Position numbers and translations under genes: made by a program
Assembly (NCBI GenBank): GCA_947500545.1
Contig: CANMSO010000002.1
Location: 1-64,000, forward strand
DNA: 64,000 nucleotides
Direction: 5' to 3'
From: an uncultured Aquimarina sp.
GTDB taxonomy: Bacteria > Bacteroidota > Bacteroidia > Flavobacteriales > Flavobacteriaceae
Notes under the pieces: model-generated
The model's input: the letters and a program-made list of their open reading frames with translations, nothing else
Told to the model about the DNA's origin: nothing
Database searches by the model: none
In this document: positions 7,283 through 17,557 of the stretch, piece after piece
Layout of the letters: each line of letters opens with the position of its first letter
Position numbering within the stretch: position 1 is the first letter of the stretch

Positions 7283-10200
7283 ATGAGAATAAGACTACTT
7301 TGTTTCGTTTTTTTATGCTTCAGTTTTTTGTCATATGCCCAATATACGGCTATACCAGATAGTAATTTTGAAGCTGCTTTAGCTGCCTATGATGATATAG
7401 CAAATGATGGGCAAGTACCTACTGCGAATATAGCATCCCTAACAACGCTTGATGTGTCCAGTAGCAACATCGCAGACCTTACCGGTATTGAAGCTTTTGT
7501 TGCGCTTACACAGTTGGATGTTAATGACAATCAATTAACAGCATTGAATGTTAGAAGTAACACGGCACTACAAACATTGAATTGCCATAATAATACGGCA
7601 ATCGAGTATTTGGATTTAAGGAGGAATACGGTTTTGACTAGTTTACGATGTGATGATGTAGGTTTAAGATCCTTAGATTTCAGAAATGGAAATAATACTA
7701 ATGTAGTTTCTTTCCAGGCAGATAATAATAGTATGCAATGTATCGCGATAGATGACCAATTTGGTGCTTATACGGCAGGTTGGATCAAAGATGCATCAAC
7801 ATCCTATTATTATACTGTTTGTGAGATTTATATACCTGGTGATAATTTTGAGCAGGCATTTATAGATATGAGATTTGATTTCGGAATTCCGGATAATTTT
7901 GTAAGTGTTTACCCTCTTGATACCCTCAGAAAACTGAATTTAAGTAATAGGAATATAAATGATCTTAGAGGCGCTGATTACTTTGCAAGCATGGAGGATT
8001 TTAATATTAGCAATAATAATATTTCCGAGTTTGATTTTCAATACAATACAAAATTGAAGAAGCTTGATGCGAGTTCAAATGTGCTTACTTCAATAAATAT
8101 TAATGAATCTCCATTGTTAGAAGAATTATCTGTAAACGATAATCAATTAACAGGCTTGGATATAAGTACTAATACTGCTTTGACTCAGCTAACGGTTAGT
8201 GATAACCAATTAACAAGTCTGGATGTAAACAATAATGTAGCCTTGCTAACTATAAACGCCAATAACAATGATATCTCCAACATAGATGTAAGTGCAAATA
8301 CCAGTCTCGCGATTTTAAACCTTGCTCAAAACGAGTTAACCAATGCTTCTGATCTTGTTTTAGGAACCAATTCGAATTTTAGTGATCTGGATGTAAGTGA
8401 CAATCATTTAGAAGGGTTGAATCTTAGCGGTGTTTCAAACATTAATGAATTGGTTTGTGGTAATAATAATCTAACTGATATTGATGTAAACGGTTTCCTT
8501 CTCCTAGAAGTACTTTACGCAGAAAATAACGATTTAACAATACTAGATGTTTCGAGTAATCCGGCATTGGGTCTTCTAAGAGTCAACAATAATGACCTTG
8601 GTTTTTTGAATATCAGGAATGGAAATAATGTCAATTTTGTCGAATTTAATGCCTCAAATAACCCAAACTTAGGCTGTATCCAGGTAGACAATGCTGCTGA
8701 TGCCTATGCTGGGGGAGGTAATTACGCTGGATGGCAAATAGATGGGGCTACTTCTGCGTATGCAGATCAATGTCTCACTAATGTGCCTGATGATAATTTT
8801 GAACAAGCACTCATAGATGCCGGATACGATACTACTGGTTTAGATAATTTTGTGCCTACGGCTAATATAGCAAGTGTGGTAAGCTTTAATGCGGGTACTG
8901 GAGGAGCATTATATAATAAAGGAATCACAGATCTTACGGGTATCGAAGATTTTGTGTCGTTAATACAACTATGGAGTGACGGTAATCCTTTAGTGAGTAT
9001 AGACCTGAGTAAAAATACTGCTCTAAATACAATGGCACTTATAGGCACAGCGTTAACAGATCTGGATCTTAGCGGAAATACACAATTATTTTTCGCAGTT
9101 GTTAGAGATAATAATCAATTAACAAGTATAAACCTTAGTGCTAATACATTGCTTACAAACTTAACTATTGGGAATAACTTATTATCTGCTATAGATCTAA
9201 GCACCAATACAGCATTGACAAAATTGAATATTAACAATAGCTCATTATCAAGTATAGATCTTAGTGCTAATGTTAGATTAGACAGAATATTCATTAAAGA
9301 TACTCCATTATCAAGTTTAGATCTTAATACGAATACAGCATTAGCAAATTTAGAACTCAATGCTACGGCACTTACAAGTATTGACCTGAGTACAAATACA
9401 GCACTTAGTCAGTTAATAGTAAATAACAGCTCGCTTACGAGCCTAGATCTTAGTGCTAATACAGTATTAGACTATCTAGAATGTACCAACAATTTATTGT
9501 CTAATTTAGATTTAAGTAATAATGTGCTCTTAGAAGAATTGTATTTATCAGATAATGAATTAACCAGTATTGACCTAAGTACCAATACGGCATTGAACTA
9601 TTTATACTGTAATGATAATTCGTTAACTGCTTTAGATTTGAGTGCTAATCCTGCAATGCAAGAGCTAGAAGTCGATAACAATCAGCTAACCTTTCTGAAT
9701 GTAAAGAACGGTAGCAATCTAAGTACATTTTCTTATATCTCTGTACAGAATAACCCTAACTTGAGTTGTATTGAGGTTGACGATGCTACCGCAGCCAATG
9801 CTGGAACAGGTAATTATTCTGGTTGGGCAAAAGATGCCTTAGCAAGTTATAGTGAAGATTGTATAGCTCCAGTAATTACTTTAACCGGAGACAATCCACA
9901 AACCATTGAACTAGGTGATGGTTATACCGAGCTAGGTGCCATGGTGGATGATGGAGTAACAAGCTTGGTAATTGATATTACGGATTTTGTAGACGCTGTG
10001 GGTGGTTATACAATCATGTACAATGCTACAGATGCTTCGGGTAATGTAGCTTTAGAAGTTACCAGAACCGTAAATGTGATTGATACGACAGCCCCTGTAA
10101 TTAGTTTAACAGGCGATAACCCCCAAACTATAGAATTAGGTGAAGGATATACTGAATTAGGAGCCACTACCAATGATGGATCTGCTGTTGCAATTGATGT

Positions 10201-11257
10201 ATCATCGGTTGATACGAATGTTGCAGGAAGTTATACGATTAGATATAACGCTACAGATGCTTCAGGAAATGGAGCTATAGAAGTTATGAGAACGGTAAAT
10301 GTAGTGGATACCACATCGCCAGTAATTACATTAATAGGCGATAACCCCCAAACCATTGAATTAGGTGTTGGTTATACCGAGTTAGGAGCAACAACAGATG
10401 ATGGTAGTAATGTCGTGATTTATGCCTCAGATTTCGTGGATGCCGTGGGAAGTTACACAATACGATACAATGCTACCGATGCTTCTGGCAATGCTGCGGT
10501 TGAAGTTACTAGAACGGTTAATGTTGTAGATAGCTGTCCTATTGTAAGTTTACCAACCGATAACTTTACAATTACAACCTTTAGTGAGACATGTACAGAT
10601 AAGGATAATGGAATGATCAGTGTTAGTGCTGCCACCGAACTGGATTATGTCACCACAATTAATGGTACAGAGTATAGCTTTACTTCGTCACTAGCGATAG
10701 ATAACCTGGCGCCAGGTGCCTATCCTGTTTGTATTGCAATAGAAGGCTTTACCAATTGTGAACAATGTTTTGAAGTGGTGATTGAAGCTGCAGAAAGCCT
10801 AACAGGAAAGACAGAATTAAATACCGATAGTGTTACCAATAAAGTATTTGTAGCCATCGATTCTGGTACAGCACCATATACGGTGATGATCAATAATGAG
10901 ATAATAAGAGAATATAATAGCGATAGTTTTTCTATAGAGGTAAAGAACGGAGATACCGTTGATGTGTTCTCTAGTTTGGCATGTGAAGGAAAATTATCAA
11001 CCAAAGTAGATTTGTTTGATGATATCACAGCATATCCAAACCCTACAAGATCGAATGTAGATCTTATTATCCCGAATACAGGAAGCAAAACGATTTCAGT
11101 TGAGATTCATAATGCATTAGGAGTCATGATATCATCAAAAGTGTATAGCATTATAGATAACAAGGTAACTCTTGTAATGGATAGTCTACCACAAGGAATA
11201 TACTTTGTACAGATTAATGAAGGTACCTCAAAAACATTTAAAATCGTAAAACAATGA
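7283..11257 (+). CDS. Giant leucine-rich-repeat T9SS surface protein with Ig-like domains
   Basis: A 1324-residue protein with a signal peptide (MRIRLLCFVFLCFSFLSYAQ). Three modules follow, each opening with an IPDxNFExA motif (residues ~23, ~183, ~501) and continuing with 20-22-residue leucine-rich repeats of the LTSLDLSxNTAL type. From ~861 to ~1082 come three tandem DUF5011-like Ig domains (VITLTGDNPQTIELG), then a Cys-containing SprB-like stretch, and a T9SS sorting domain at the end (AYPNPTRSNVDLIIP to FKIVKQ). The likely role is surface binding to polymers, hosts or other cells (inference). It overlaps the next gene by four bases (ATGA), so the two are co-translated. It is controlled by the operator at 7200. 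Confidence 0.9.
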   Translation: MRIRLLCFVFLCFSFLSYAQYTAIPDSNFEAALAAYDDIANDGQVPTANIASLTTLDVSSSNIADLTGIEAFVALTQLDVNDNQLTALNVRSNTALQTLNCHNNTAIEYLDLRRNTVLTSLRCDDVGLRSLDFRNGNNTNVVSFQADNNSMQCIAIDDQFGAYTAGWIKDASTSYYYTVCEIYIPGDNFEQAFIDMRFDFGIPDNFVSVYPLDTLRKLNLSNRNINDLRGADYFASMEDFNISNNNISEFDFQYNTKLKKLDASSNVLTSININESPLLEELSVNDNQLTGLDISTNTALTQLTVSDNQLTSLDVNNNVALLTINANNNDISNIDVSANTSLAILNLAQNELTNASDLVLGTNSNFSDLDVSDNHLEGLNLSGVSNINELVCGNNNLTDIDVNGFLLLEVLYAENNDLTILDVSSNPALGLLRVNNNDLGFLNIRNGNNVNFVEFNASNNPNLGCIQVDNAADAYAGGGNYAGWQIDGATSAYADQCLTNVPDDNFEQALIDAGYDTTGLDNFVPTANIASVVSFNAGTGGALYNKGITDLTGIEDFVSLIQLWSDGNPLVSIDLSKNTALNTMALIGTALTDLDLSGNTQLFFAVVRDNNQLTSINLSANTLLTNLTIGNNLLSAIDLSTNTALTKLNINNSSLSSIDLSANVRLDRIFIKDTPLSSLDLNTNTALANLELNATALTSIDLSTNTALSQLIVNNSSLTSLDLSANTVLDYLECTNNLLSNLDLSNNVLLEELYLSDNELTSIDLSTNTALNYLYCNDNSLTALDLSANPAMQELEVDNNQLTFLNVKNGSNLSTFSYISVQNNPNLSCIEVDDATAANAGTGNYSGWAKDALASYSEDCIAPVITLTGDNPQTIELGDGYTELGAMVDDGVTSLVIDITDFVDAVGGYTIMYNATDASGNVALEVTRTVNVIDTTAPVISLTGDNPQTIELGEGYTELGATTNDGSAVAIDVSSVDTNVAGSYTIRYNATDASGNGAIEVMRTVNVVDTTSPVITLIGDNPQTIELGVGYTELGATTDDGSNVVIYASDFVDAVGSYTIRYNATDASGNAAVEVTRTVNVVDSCPIVSLPTDNFTITTFSETCTDKDNGMISVSAATELDYVTTINGTEYSFTSSLAIDNLAPGAYPVCIAIEGFTNCEQCFEVVIEAAESLTGKTELNTDSVTNKVFVAIDSGTAPYTVMINNEIIREYNSDSFSIEVKNGDTVDVFSSLACEGKLSTKVDLFDDITAYPNPTRSNVDLIIPNTGSKTISVEIHNALGVMISSKVYSIIDNKVTLVMDSLPQGIYFVQINEGTSKTFKIVKQ

Positions 11258-11946
11258 AAAATCTAAATCTATATATCAGCATAGTAAGTGTATTGTTTCT
11301 GTTTTCATGTAGTAATGATGATAACGGTCCACGAATAGATCTGTCTAATGTAGACCCATCGATTCCTGGTTTGATTTATCCAACCAATAACCTGTTGTGT
11401 ACCAATTTTAATTTAGAATTTGATTGGAATGTCGCTACTGATACCGATGGTGATACTGTAAGTTATGTAATCGATATAGCAACAGATAGTGAATTTGCTA
11501 GGGTATTATTTACTGCTATTACTTCGGAAACGATAAGAGCTTTTACCTTAGAGAAAGGAACAACCTATTACTGGAGAGTTAAAGCTAGAGATAGTAAAGG
11601 TAATGAGAGTGAATATTCATCTACTCAAACCTTCTTTACAGAACCGGATGCAGGAGTAAATACTGCTCCAACAGTACCTGAATTAGCGGGCCCATCACAA
11701 GGAGCACGATTATCAGGAACAAACATGATTTTAGAATGGACAGCTAGCGATAGTGAAGACGATGCACTATCGTATGACTTGTACTTTGGGGATACAAATC
11801 CTCCGTTGTTATTTGCAGAAGATATCGATGTATCAACATTAGATGTAACGGTATCCCCAGGTACAGTATACTATTGGCGAGTTGTGGCCAAAGACAGTAA
11901 TCAAGCTGCAACTATGGGACAACTATGGAATTTTAGAACCGAATAA
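11254..11946 (+). CDS. Lipoprotein with two fibronectin-III-like domains
   Basis: A 230-residue protein with lipoprotein signal peptide (LFLFSCSNDD; lipobox Cys at residue ~19). Two ~90-residue beta-sandwich repeats follow, each with the pattern PxxPxLxxP...L.WxxxxDxDGDxxxYxxxxxxxxxF and a TYYWRVxAxDSxG motif, typical of FN3-like domains in Bacteroidota lipoproteins. It overlaps the LRR gene by ATGA and is followed by a terminator, so the two form one operon. It may anchor or help assemble the LRR protein at the outer membrane (inference). Confidence 0.85.
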   Translation: MKNLNLYISIVSVLFLFSCSNDDNGPRIDLSNVDPSIPGLIYPTNNLLCTNFNLEFDWNVATDTDGDTVSYVIDIATDSEFARVLFTAITSETIRAFTLEKGTTYYWRVKARDSKGNESEYSSTQTFFTEPDAGVNTAPTVPELAGPSQGARLSGTNMILEWTASDSEDDALSYDLYFGDTNPPLLFAEDIDVSTLDVTVSPGTVYYWRVVAKDSNQAATMGQLWNFRTE

Positions 11947-12007
11947 ATTCAAAATATAATATTACGGAGGTAAAGGGCTGTATTGGCAAGATTAGCCAGC
12001 ATAAGAG

Positions 12008-12035
12008 CCACTCAATTTCTTGAGTGGTTTTTTTT
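12008..12035 (+). terminator. Intrinsic terminator of LRR operon
   Basis: Stem CCACTCAA (12008-12015) / TTGAGTGG (12020-12027) followed by eight T. It separates the plus-strand surface-protein locus from the convergent pyrimidine operon. Confidence 0.9.
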
Positions 12036-12039
12036 AAAA

Positions 12040-13380
12040 TTAAGAACGAGATCTGGCTTTTAATGCATCTGTCGGTTTAGGTACAAAATGACCTTTTCCG
12101 CCAGCTCTATCGTCATCAAATGTTACCGGGATATCATCGTTAAGAGTTCGTTCTTCCCAGGTAAGATGTTGGCTTCCGTCGTCTCTTTTAACCATCGTAA
12201 TGCAATCCTCAACTGGGCAAACCAGAGAACATAGATTACAGCCTACACAATTTTCTTCTATAATGTTAGGTATTCTGTTACCAGGATCACCAGATAATGA
12301 TATGGCTTGATGTGCTCCATCCTCACAAGAAATATAGCATAATTCACACCCAATGCACTTATCGGCATTAATTTCGGCAATGACCTTGTGTTTCAAATTT
12401 AGATGTTTCCATTCTGTTACGTTTGGCAATGCTTTGCCCGCAAAGTCATAAATGGTTTTGTAATTTTTCTCTTCCATAAATTGCCGTAAACCTGCTTCCA
12501 TTTCGCGAACAATCCCAAAACCATAATGCATTACTGCTGTACATACCTGTACAGAGGTTGCACCAAGTAAAATGAACTCTACGACATCCCTCCAGGTCTC
12601 AATCCCACCAATCCCAGAAATAGGTACTTTGCCAATTTCGGGATGTTGCGCCAAATCCTTAACCATATGCATGGCTATTGGTTTTACTGCGGGACCACAA
12701 TACCCTCCATTAGTACCTTTTCCATCAACTTCAGGAAGTGGGGCATAGGTATCCAAATCTATACCCACGATACTTTTTACCGTGTTTATTAATGAAATAG
12801 AATCTGTTCCTCCTTGCACAGCAGCTAATCCGGGATCAGTAATATGAGAAATATTAGGTGAGAGTTTTGTAATAACAGGAGTTTTTGCCACATCTTTAAC
12901 CCATTCTACAATCGTTTTTAAAACTTCTGGTTCTTGACCAACGGCAGAACCCATCCCTCGTTCACACATACCATGAGGGCATCCAAAATTAAGCTCGATA
13001 CCATCTGCACCGGCGTTTTCAACATCTTTTATAATTTGTTTCCACTCGGCTCTACTCTCGACCATTAATGAAGCAATCACGGCATGATCCGGGAAATATT
13101 TTTTAACCTCTTCAATTTCCCTAAGGTTATCAGCCAATGGCCGATCTGTAATTAACTCTATATTATTGAAACCCATCATTCGGGTGTTTCTATAATTTAC
13201 AGAACCATAACGGCTAGATACATTTACAACGGGAACGCCTAGTGTTTTCCATACGGCGCCTCCCCAACCCGCTTCAAAAGCTTTCATGATCTGATACCCC
13301 GAATTGGTAGGTGGGGCAGAAGCTAACCAAAATGGGTTTGGAGCTTTGATACCTGCAAAATTTATTGATAAATCTATCAT
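12040..13380 (-). CDS. preA: Dihydropyrimidine dehydrogenase subunit PreA
   Basis: A 446-residue protein. It has an N-terminal FMN-binding dihydroorotate-dehydrogenase-like barrel with the loop NFGCPHGMCERGMG at ~131-144, and a C-terminal ferredoxin domain with two 4Fe-4S motifs (C342-x2-C345-x2-C348-x3-C352 and C378-x2-C381-x2-C384-x3-C388). With PreT it reduces uracil and thymine to the 5,6-dihydro forms using NAD(P)H, the first step of reductive pyrimidine degradation (family knowledge). It is somewhat longer than E. coli PreA (about 411 residues). The stretch aligned with the mammalian catalytic-Cys loop reads GSAVGQEPE, with Val where the mammalian enzyme has Cys. I recall E. coli PreA having Val there too. 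It is the last gene of the operon, 16 bases after preT. Confidence 0.93.
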   Translation of the reverse strand: MIDLSINFAGIKAPNPFWLASAPPTNSGYQIMKAFEAGWGGAVWKTLGVPVVNVSSRYGSVNYRNTRMMGFNNIELITDRPLADNLREIEEVKKYFPDHAVIASLMVESRAEWKQIIKDVENAGADGIELNFGCPHGMCERGMGSAVGQEPEVLKTIVEWVKDVAKTPVITKLSPNISHITDPGLAAVQGGTDSISLINTVKSIVGIDLDTYAPLPEVDGKGTNGGYCGPAVKPIAMHMVKDLAQHPEIGKVPISGIGGIETWRDVVEFILLGATSVQVCTAVMHYGFGIVREMEAGLRQFMEEKNYKTIYDFAGKALPNVTEWKHLNLKHKVIAEINADKCIGCELCYISCEDGAHQAISLSGDPGNRIPNIIEENCVGCNLCSLVCPVEDCITMVKRDDGSQHLTWEERTLNDDIPVTFDDDRAGGKGHFVPKPTDALKARSRS

Positions 13381-13396
13381 GTCGTTTATATCTTAA

Positions 13397-14722
13397 TTAC
13401 TTTGTTAACCATTGGTGCATTCCTTGTGCAGCCATTTTTCCATCATAAGTGGCATTTACAACTTCGGCACCACCATTAATGGCATCGCCACCTGCGAAAT
13501 ATTGTGGATTTGAAGTTTGAAACGTTACCTCATTTACTTTTATTCTTGTTTTATGATCTATGTCTAAATTATCCACAAGCTCATACAAACTCCGTTGTTT
13601 TGCCTGCCCGGTAGCTTTGATTACCATATCACATTTGACAATAAACACATTGTTTTTTTTGGTATGTAGCTCCCCATCGATTATTTCTGTTTTGGCAAAT
13701 TTCACTCCTTCTACTTTTTTATTTCCTACAATTGCAATAGGGGTAACATTAAACAAACTATCTACACCAGCACTAATTGCCAAATCATACTCAAAGTCAT
13801 AGGCACCCATGTCTTCTTTTGATTTTCTATAGGCTAATACCGTTTTTCTTGCGCCCATTCTAGCTGATTCAGATGCGGCATCCATAGCTGTATTTCCTCC
13901 ACCAATAACCACTACTTTGTTGGGCACTTTTATCTGGTGATGTTTCAAGCGTAATTCTTCAATAAATTCTACCGCACCAATTACATTTTCTTTGTCTTCA
14001 CCTTCCATATTAAGCGTAGCAGTTTCCCCTAAACCAACACCAAGAAAAATGGCATCATACTCAGATTCTAGATCCTTCAACTGTTTTTTTGAAGTAATCG
14101 CACTATTATATTTTATATTGAATCCAAGTTGCTTCTGCAAATATGTAATCTCTTCTAGAACCTCTTTGTTGGTAATTTTATAAGGAGCAACACCATGTAA
14201 AACCAAACCCGTTGGCTGCTCTTTGGCTTCAAATATATCTACATCATATCCTATTGTTCTTAATTCACATGCGCAAGCAATTCCTGCAGGACCAGATCCG
14301 ATAATAGCAATTCGTCTGCCATTAGAAGCTCCAATCTTAAAAATTTCTTTATCAGAATTTATAGTTTTACTGGTTGCGTAATTTTGCAATCTCCCGATCT
14401 GAATAGGAGGAACATCCTGATGATTATACACACAAGCTCCTTCACATAAAACACCAGTAGGACAGACGACTCCACATGCGTTTCCTAACCAATTGGCATC
14501 AAAAATAGTTTTTGCAGAACCCGTTACATTGTTGGTATGAATCTGCTTGATGAATAATGGAATATCGATATGAGTAGGACAGGCTTGTATGCAGGGAGCG
14601 TCATAACAAAACAAACATCTGGAGCTTTCGTAAAAAGCTTCAGTATCATTCATCAATGGTTTTTTCTGCTTGAAATTCTTCTCAAATTCAGCTTCTGATT
14701 CTGGTCTTTTGTATTCTGCCAT
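13397..14722 (-). CDS. preT: Dihydropyrimidine dehydrogenase subunit PreT
   Basis: A 441-residue FAD/NAD(P)H flavoprotein of the glutamate-synthase small-subunit type. The N-terminal region has Cys clusters (C36, C39, C44, C48 and C83, C87, C93, C97) for two 4Fe-4S centres. An FAD-binding motif IAIIGSGPAGIA lies at ~138-149 and a second nucleotide motif VVVIGGGNTAMDAA at ~265. It passes electrons from NAD(P)H to PreA. A general glutamate synthase subunit is ruled out by the adjacent preA and downstream pathway genes. Confidence 0.92.
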   Translation of the reverse strand: MAEYKRPESEAEFEKNFKQKKPLMNDTEAFYESSRCLFCYDAPCIQACPTHIDIPLFIKQIHTNNVTGSAKTIFDANWLGNACGVVCPTGVLCEGACVYNHQDVPPIQIGRLQNYATSKTINSDKEIFKIGASNGRRIAIIGSGPAGIACACELRTIGYDVDIFEAKEQPTGLVLHGVAPYKITNKEVLEEITYLQKQLGFNIKYNSAITSKKQLKDLESEYDAIFLGVGLGETATLNMEGEDKENVIGAVEFIEELRLKHHQIKVPNKVVVIGGGNTAMDAASESARMGARKTVLAYRKSKEDMGAYDFEYDLAISAGVDSLFNVTPIAIVGNKKVEGVKFAKTEIIDGELHTKKNNVFIVKCDMVIKATGQAKQRSLYELVDNLDIDHKTRIKVNEVTFQTSNPQYFAGGDAINGGAEVVNATYDGKMAAQGMHQWLTK

Positions 14723-14761
14723 TCTTAGTTAGTATTTGAAATTGGGTATCTGCGAATTGAT

Positions 14762-15628
14762 TTAAAGCTCTGTTAGTTTACCATAGGTTTCGGGTCGTCT
14801 ATCTCTGTAAAACTGCCAGGTAGAACGTACTTCATCAATAAGATCCAGATCAAATTCTGCCACTAACAATTCATCATCATCACGAGATGCTTCTGCGAAT
14901 ATTTGACCTCTTGGATCTACAAAATAGGATTGGCCATAGAACTTTCCTAGATTCCATGGTTTTTCTTCTCCAACTCTATTGATACAACCCATGAAATATC
15001 CATTGGCAGCGGCATGGGCAGGTTGTTCTAACTTCCATAAGTATTCACTTAATCCTGCTACTGTTGCTGAAGGATTATATACAATTTCCGCTCCATTTAA
15101 ACCTAGTACTCTCGCACCGTCTGGGAAATGTCGGTCATAACAAATGTAAACACCCACTTTTGCATATTTTGTTTCAAAAACAGGGTATCCCATGTTTCCT
15201 GGCTTAAAAAAGAATTTTTCCCAAAAACCAGTCGTATGTGGAATATGATTTTTTCTGTATTTTCCTAAATAGGTGCCATCAGCATCAATTACAGCGGCAG
15301 TATTGTAAAATATTCCGGCTTGTTCTTTTTCGTAAACAGGAACAATAATAACCATATTATACTTTTTGGCTAATACCTGCATTTTTTCAGTCGTGGGACC
15401 AGGTACAGATTCTGCTGACGCGTACCATTTCTTATCTTGTCCTGGGCAAAAATATGGGGTGTTAAATATCTCCTGAAGACATAAAATTTGAACACCTTGT
15501 TTTCCAGCATCTTCAATATAGGGTATATGTTTATCATACATAGCTTGCATGATTTCTTCTATACTTCCTTCTCCTTCTGTCATAGGAAGGCTCATTTGTA
15601 TCAATCCTGATTTTACGATTCTTGGCAT
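14762..15628 (-). CDS. Beta-ureidopropionase / N-carbamoyl amidase (nitrilase family)
   Basis: A 288-residue nitrilase-fold amidohydrolase with the Glu-Lys-Cys triad: E53 (LQEIF), K126 (YRKNHIP) and C163 (YICYDRHFPDGAR). It should hydrolyse N-carbamoyl-beta-alanine (or N-carbamoyl-beta-aminoisobutyrate) to the beta-amino acid, CO2 and ammonia, the third step of the pathway. The close relative N-carbamoylputrescine amidase shares these motifs, but the neighbours (preT/preA and dihydropyrimidinase) favour the pyrimidine role. Confidence 0.88.
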   Translation of the reverse strand: MPRIVKSGLIQMSLPMTEGEGSIEEIMQAMYDKHIPYIEDAGKQGVQILCLQEIFNTPYFCPGQDKKWYASAESVPGPTTEKMQVLAKKYNMVIIVPVYEKEQAGIFYNTAAVIDADGTYLGKYRKNHIPHTTGFWEKFFFKPGNMGYPVFETKYAKVGVYICYDRHFPDGARVLGLNGAEIVYNPSATVAGLSEYLWKLEQPAHAAANGYFMGCINRVGEEKPWNLGKFYGQSYFVDPRGQIFAEASRDDDELLVAEFDLDLIDEVRSTWQFYRDRRPETYGKLTEL

Positions 15629-15660
15629 AGTTTAAAAAGTTATGAGTTTCTAATTAAGAA

Positions 15661-16053
15661 TTATGAGTTGCTTAAGTAGCGTTGCTTGGTTGTTAGAATA
15701 ATGCTACTTAAAATTTTTATCAACTCTTCACAATCTTTATTTGATTTATTAAATGTTTTTTGATTAATATAACCACTATCTCTTAGTAGGTGTAGCCAAT
15801 ATTTTGTTTCTCGAGCTTCTTTTAAGGATATACTTAATTTGTGAACAAAATCCTTCTTGGATACGGCAGAAATTGCTTCATTCACATTAGCTCCAATTGA
15901 CGTTCCTGAACGAAGAATTTGTTTGGAGAGCTCAAATTCATTTTCTTTTTTTAATTCTTTATAGACGGAAATAATTTGTAAAGCAAAATCATATGCTTTA
16001 TCGGCAATGATGCTTTTGTTTTCAGTTTTATTACTTTTCAATTCTAAACTCAT
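15661..16053 (-). CDS. Four-helix-bundle protein, S23/rRNA intervening-sequence family
   Basis: A 130-residue helical protein with the family hallmarks KAYDFALQIISVYKEL, SKQILRSGTSIGANVNEAISA and KKDFVHKLSISLKEARETKYWL. Homologues are found in 23S rRNA intervening sequences and, in Bacteroidota, as free-standing genes. The function is unknown. It sits between the dihydropyrimidinase and ureidopropionase genes, 12 and 32 bases from its neighbours, with no obvious link to pyrimidine breakdown. ATGAGTT/AACTCAT-type motifs lie near both ends (15637-15670 and 16045-16055), which may mark an insertion. Confidence 0.9.
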   Translation of the reverse strand: MSLELKSNKTENKSIIADKAYDFALQIISVYKELKKENEFELSKQILRSGTSIGANVNEAISAVSKKDFVHKLSISLKEARETKYWLHLLRDSGYINQKTFNKSNKDCEELIKILSSIILTTKQRYLSNS

Positions 16054-16065
16054 AATTTTACATTC

Positions 16066-17448
16066 TCAAATTATTTTTGAAGTCTTACCTCTTTTAATAA
16101 ATTTTCCAAAGCCGGGTTTCAATAAACAGGATTCATTTTCTATGGCTATTTGCCCGCGTAGAATCACGGTTTCTGTTTTCCCCGTTACTTTCTGACCCTC
16201 ATAGGCAGAATAATCACAATTCATGTGATGTGTTTTTACAGAAATGGTATGTTCTTTTTTAGGATCAAACACTACAATATCTGCATCGCTACCAATAGCT
16301 ATTGTTCCTTTTTGAGGATACATCCCAAAAATCTTTGCTGCATTTGTTGAGCTTACCTCTACAAATTTTGTAAGTGATATTTTACCGTTATGAACACCTT
16401 CAGAATATAATAATTCTATGCGGTGTTCTATGGCTGGATGTCCATTCGGGATTTTCGAAAAATCATCTTTTCCCATCTTTTTTTGCTCCCACATAAACGG
16501 ACAATGATCGGTTCCTACTACCTGAACTAATCCTTGATTAATTCCGGACCATAAGGCTTCCTGATCTTTCTTTTCTCGCAACGGCGGACTCATTACCCAT
16601 TTAGCTCCTTCAAAATCTTTTTCATATAAGGAGGCATCCAACATTAAATACTGTGTACACGTTTCTACAAATACTTTTTGATTACGTTTAGTGGCAGTGC
16701 GTACAGCATTTAGTGCCCCTTCGCATGTCATATGTACAATATAACCGGGACAACCCGTGTAATGAAGCATATCTGCAAACCTTGCAGAGGCTTCAGCTTC
16801 GGTTACTTCGGGTTGAGATAAATAATGATATAAAGGCGATAGATTTCCCTGGGCGCGATTTTTTGCAATCAATGAATCAATCATATCACCGTTAGTAGCA
16901 TGAACAGTGACCAAGCCGCCATTTTTCTTAACCACTTTCATGAGTTGAACCATTTGTCCGTCGTCAATCATCAAAGCTCCTTTGTACGCCATAAATGTTT
17001 TAAAAGAGGAAATCCCTTCATCCTCTATCATTTGTACAACTTCTTTGGCGGTAGTATCATTAAAATCCGTCACTGCCATGTGGTATGAATAATCACCAAT
17101 TGCTTTTCCTTCTGACTTTTTTTTCCAGGTTTTTAACGCATTATGTAGTGTGTCTCCCTGGGTTTGTAGAATGAAGTCTATTACCATGGTGGTGCCTCCG
17201 TGCAAAGCAGCTCTGGTGCCAGTTTCATAGTCATCACTAGAATAAGTTCCCATAAAAGGCATGTCTAGGTGTACATGAGGATCTATTCCTCCCGGAAAAA
17301 CTAATTTGCCAGTGGCATCAATAATTTTATCTGCTTTGTATGTCAAGTTTTTACCTATTGCAGTGATTTTTTCTTCTTCAATGTAAAGATCCGCGAGATA
17401 GGTTTCTGAAGCAGTTACAATACGACCGTTTTGTATTAAAATTGACAT
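16066..17448 (-). CDS. Dihydropyrimidinase (D-hydantoinase family)
   Basis: A 460-residue cyclic amidohydrolase. Metal ligands are visible: HVH at 58-60, carbamylated Lys150 (SFKTFMAYKG), His183 (TVHATNG), a His in HMTCEG and an Asp in VGTDHCPF. It opens the ring of 5,6-dihydrouracil or dihydrothymine to N-carbamoyl-beta-amino acids. The length matches the family. It starts 109 bases after the SSS transporter gene, so it may have its own promoter as well as readthrough. Confidence 0.93.
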   Translation of the reverse strand: MSILIQNGRIVTASETYLADLYIEEEKITAIGKNLTYKADKIIDATGKLVFPGGIDPHVHLDMPFMGTYSSDDYETGTRAALHGGTTMVIDFILQTQGDTLHNALKTWKKKSEGKAIGDYSYHMAVTDFNDTTAKEVVQMIEDEGISSFKTFMAYKGALMIDDGQMVQLMKVVKKNGGLVTVHATNGDMIDSLIAKNRAQGNLSPLYHYLSQPEVTEAEASARFADMLHYTGCPGYIVHMTCEGALNAVRTATKRNQKVFVETCTQYLMLDASLYEKDFEGAKWVMSPPLREKKDQEALWSGINQGLVQVVGTDHCPFMWEQKKMGKDDFSKIPNGHPAIEHRIELLYSEGVHNGKISLTKFVEVSSTNAAKIFGMYPQKGTIAIGSDADIVVFDPKKEHTISVKTHHMNCDYSAYEGQKVTGKTETVILRGQIAIENESCLLKPGFGKFIKRGKTSKII

Positions 17449-17557
17449 GTTTTGATTGTGTGAATTTAAACGTATTTAACTCTGAACTAAAAACACTTTG
17501 TTGATGGTTAAGAACAACAAGTGTAGAAGAGTCTATTCTCTAAATTTACAATTTTTT

